From contig JAICRU010000010.1 in the NCBI GenBank assembly GCA_025937235.1, positions 1 to 53,471 on the forward strand: a DNA stretch of 53,471 bases, written 5' to 3'. Every line of letters begins with the position of its first letter. Within the stretch, counting starts at the first letter, position 1. The position numbers and the translations under genes are program-made. The notes beneath the pieces are model-generated. The model did not search any database. It was not told the DNA's origin and saw only the letters and a list, made by a program, of their open reading frames with translations. Origin of the DNA: Acidimicrobiia bacterium. GTDB taxonomy: Bacteria > Actinomycetota > Acidimicrobiia > Spongiisociales > ZC4RG35. This document shows positions 53,452-53,471 of the stretch, in pieces.

Positions 53452-53471
53452 CAGCGAGCCGGGATCATGTC

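Overview
The window is a gene-dense, high-GC bacterial chromosome segment. Several genes are typical of Actinomycetota: DUF3052, an AdnA/AdnB helicase-nuclease pair, an InhA-type enoyl-ACP reductase, a homodimeric pyruvate dehydrogenase E1, a SepIVA-like coiled-coil protein beside DUF177, and a DUF222/HNH-like fragment. Many starts are GTG or TTG, 4-bp ATGA/GTGA overlaps are frequent, and several genes carry a TANNNT box 6-7 nt before the start codon, as in leaderless actinobacterial transcripts. A deep-branching actinobacterium (for example class Acidimicrobiia) is my inference; there is no rRNA or tRNA gene to confirm it.

Layout. 1-6100: a broken DUF222-like fragment, a DUF1761 membrane protein, then a leftward run of alpha/beta hydrolase, aceE, rhodanese-ThiF sulfurtransferase and JAMM peptidase. 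6140-11339: a B12-binding radical SAM protein with a CCAEP tail, overlapping a three-gene ABC-2 exporter, followed by a small proline-rich membrane protein. 11332-22699: a triple palindrome between convergent genes, a PlsB-like acyltransferase, dtd, the adnA-adnB pair, a glutamate-type dehydrogenase and a further RecB-like four-cysteine nuclease. 22700-25849: a leftward sulfide cluster (sqr, single-cysteine DsrC/TusE, DsrE2-like) lying between two long protein-free stretches. Each stretch shows a promoter-like box, a chain of strong hairpins (many with UUCG loops) and nearly the same final hairpin, so I call two structured RNA genes. 25850-31223: PH-SHOCT membrane protein, acyl-CoA ligase, a tandem HD-GYP/LuxR regulator, a small membrane protein and a flavin-dependent oxidoreductase. 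31262-35045: a glyoxalase-fold pseudogene, small genes, InhA and an orphan GAF histidine kinase. 35105-38426: hydrolase, a Mur ligase whose N-terminal domain is replaced by membrane helices, and Ddl, ending in a strong terminator. 38478-40050: a stand-alone Lrp ligand domain, a broken flavin-binding protein, a cold-shock protein and rpmB. 40051-53451: a housekeeping block recG-rsmD-coaD-sepIVA-like-DUF177-rpmF-plsX-rnc, then mutM-acyP-smc-ftsY-cdd, ending at DUF3052.

The most promising leads are the two putative non-coding RNAs around the sulfide operon, the radical SAM/ABC exporter unit with its CCAEP tail, the membrane-anchored Mur ligase next to Ddl, and the regulator with one degenerate and one intact HD-GYP domain. 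No CRISPR array, transposase, tRNA or rRNA was found.
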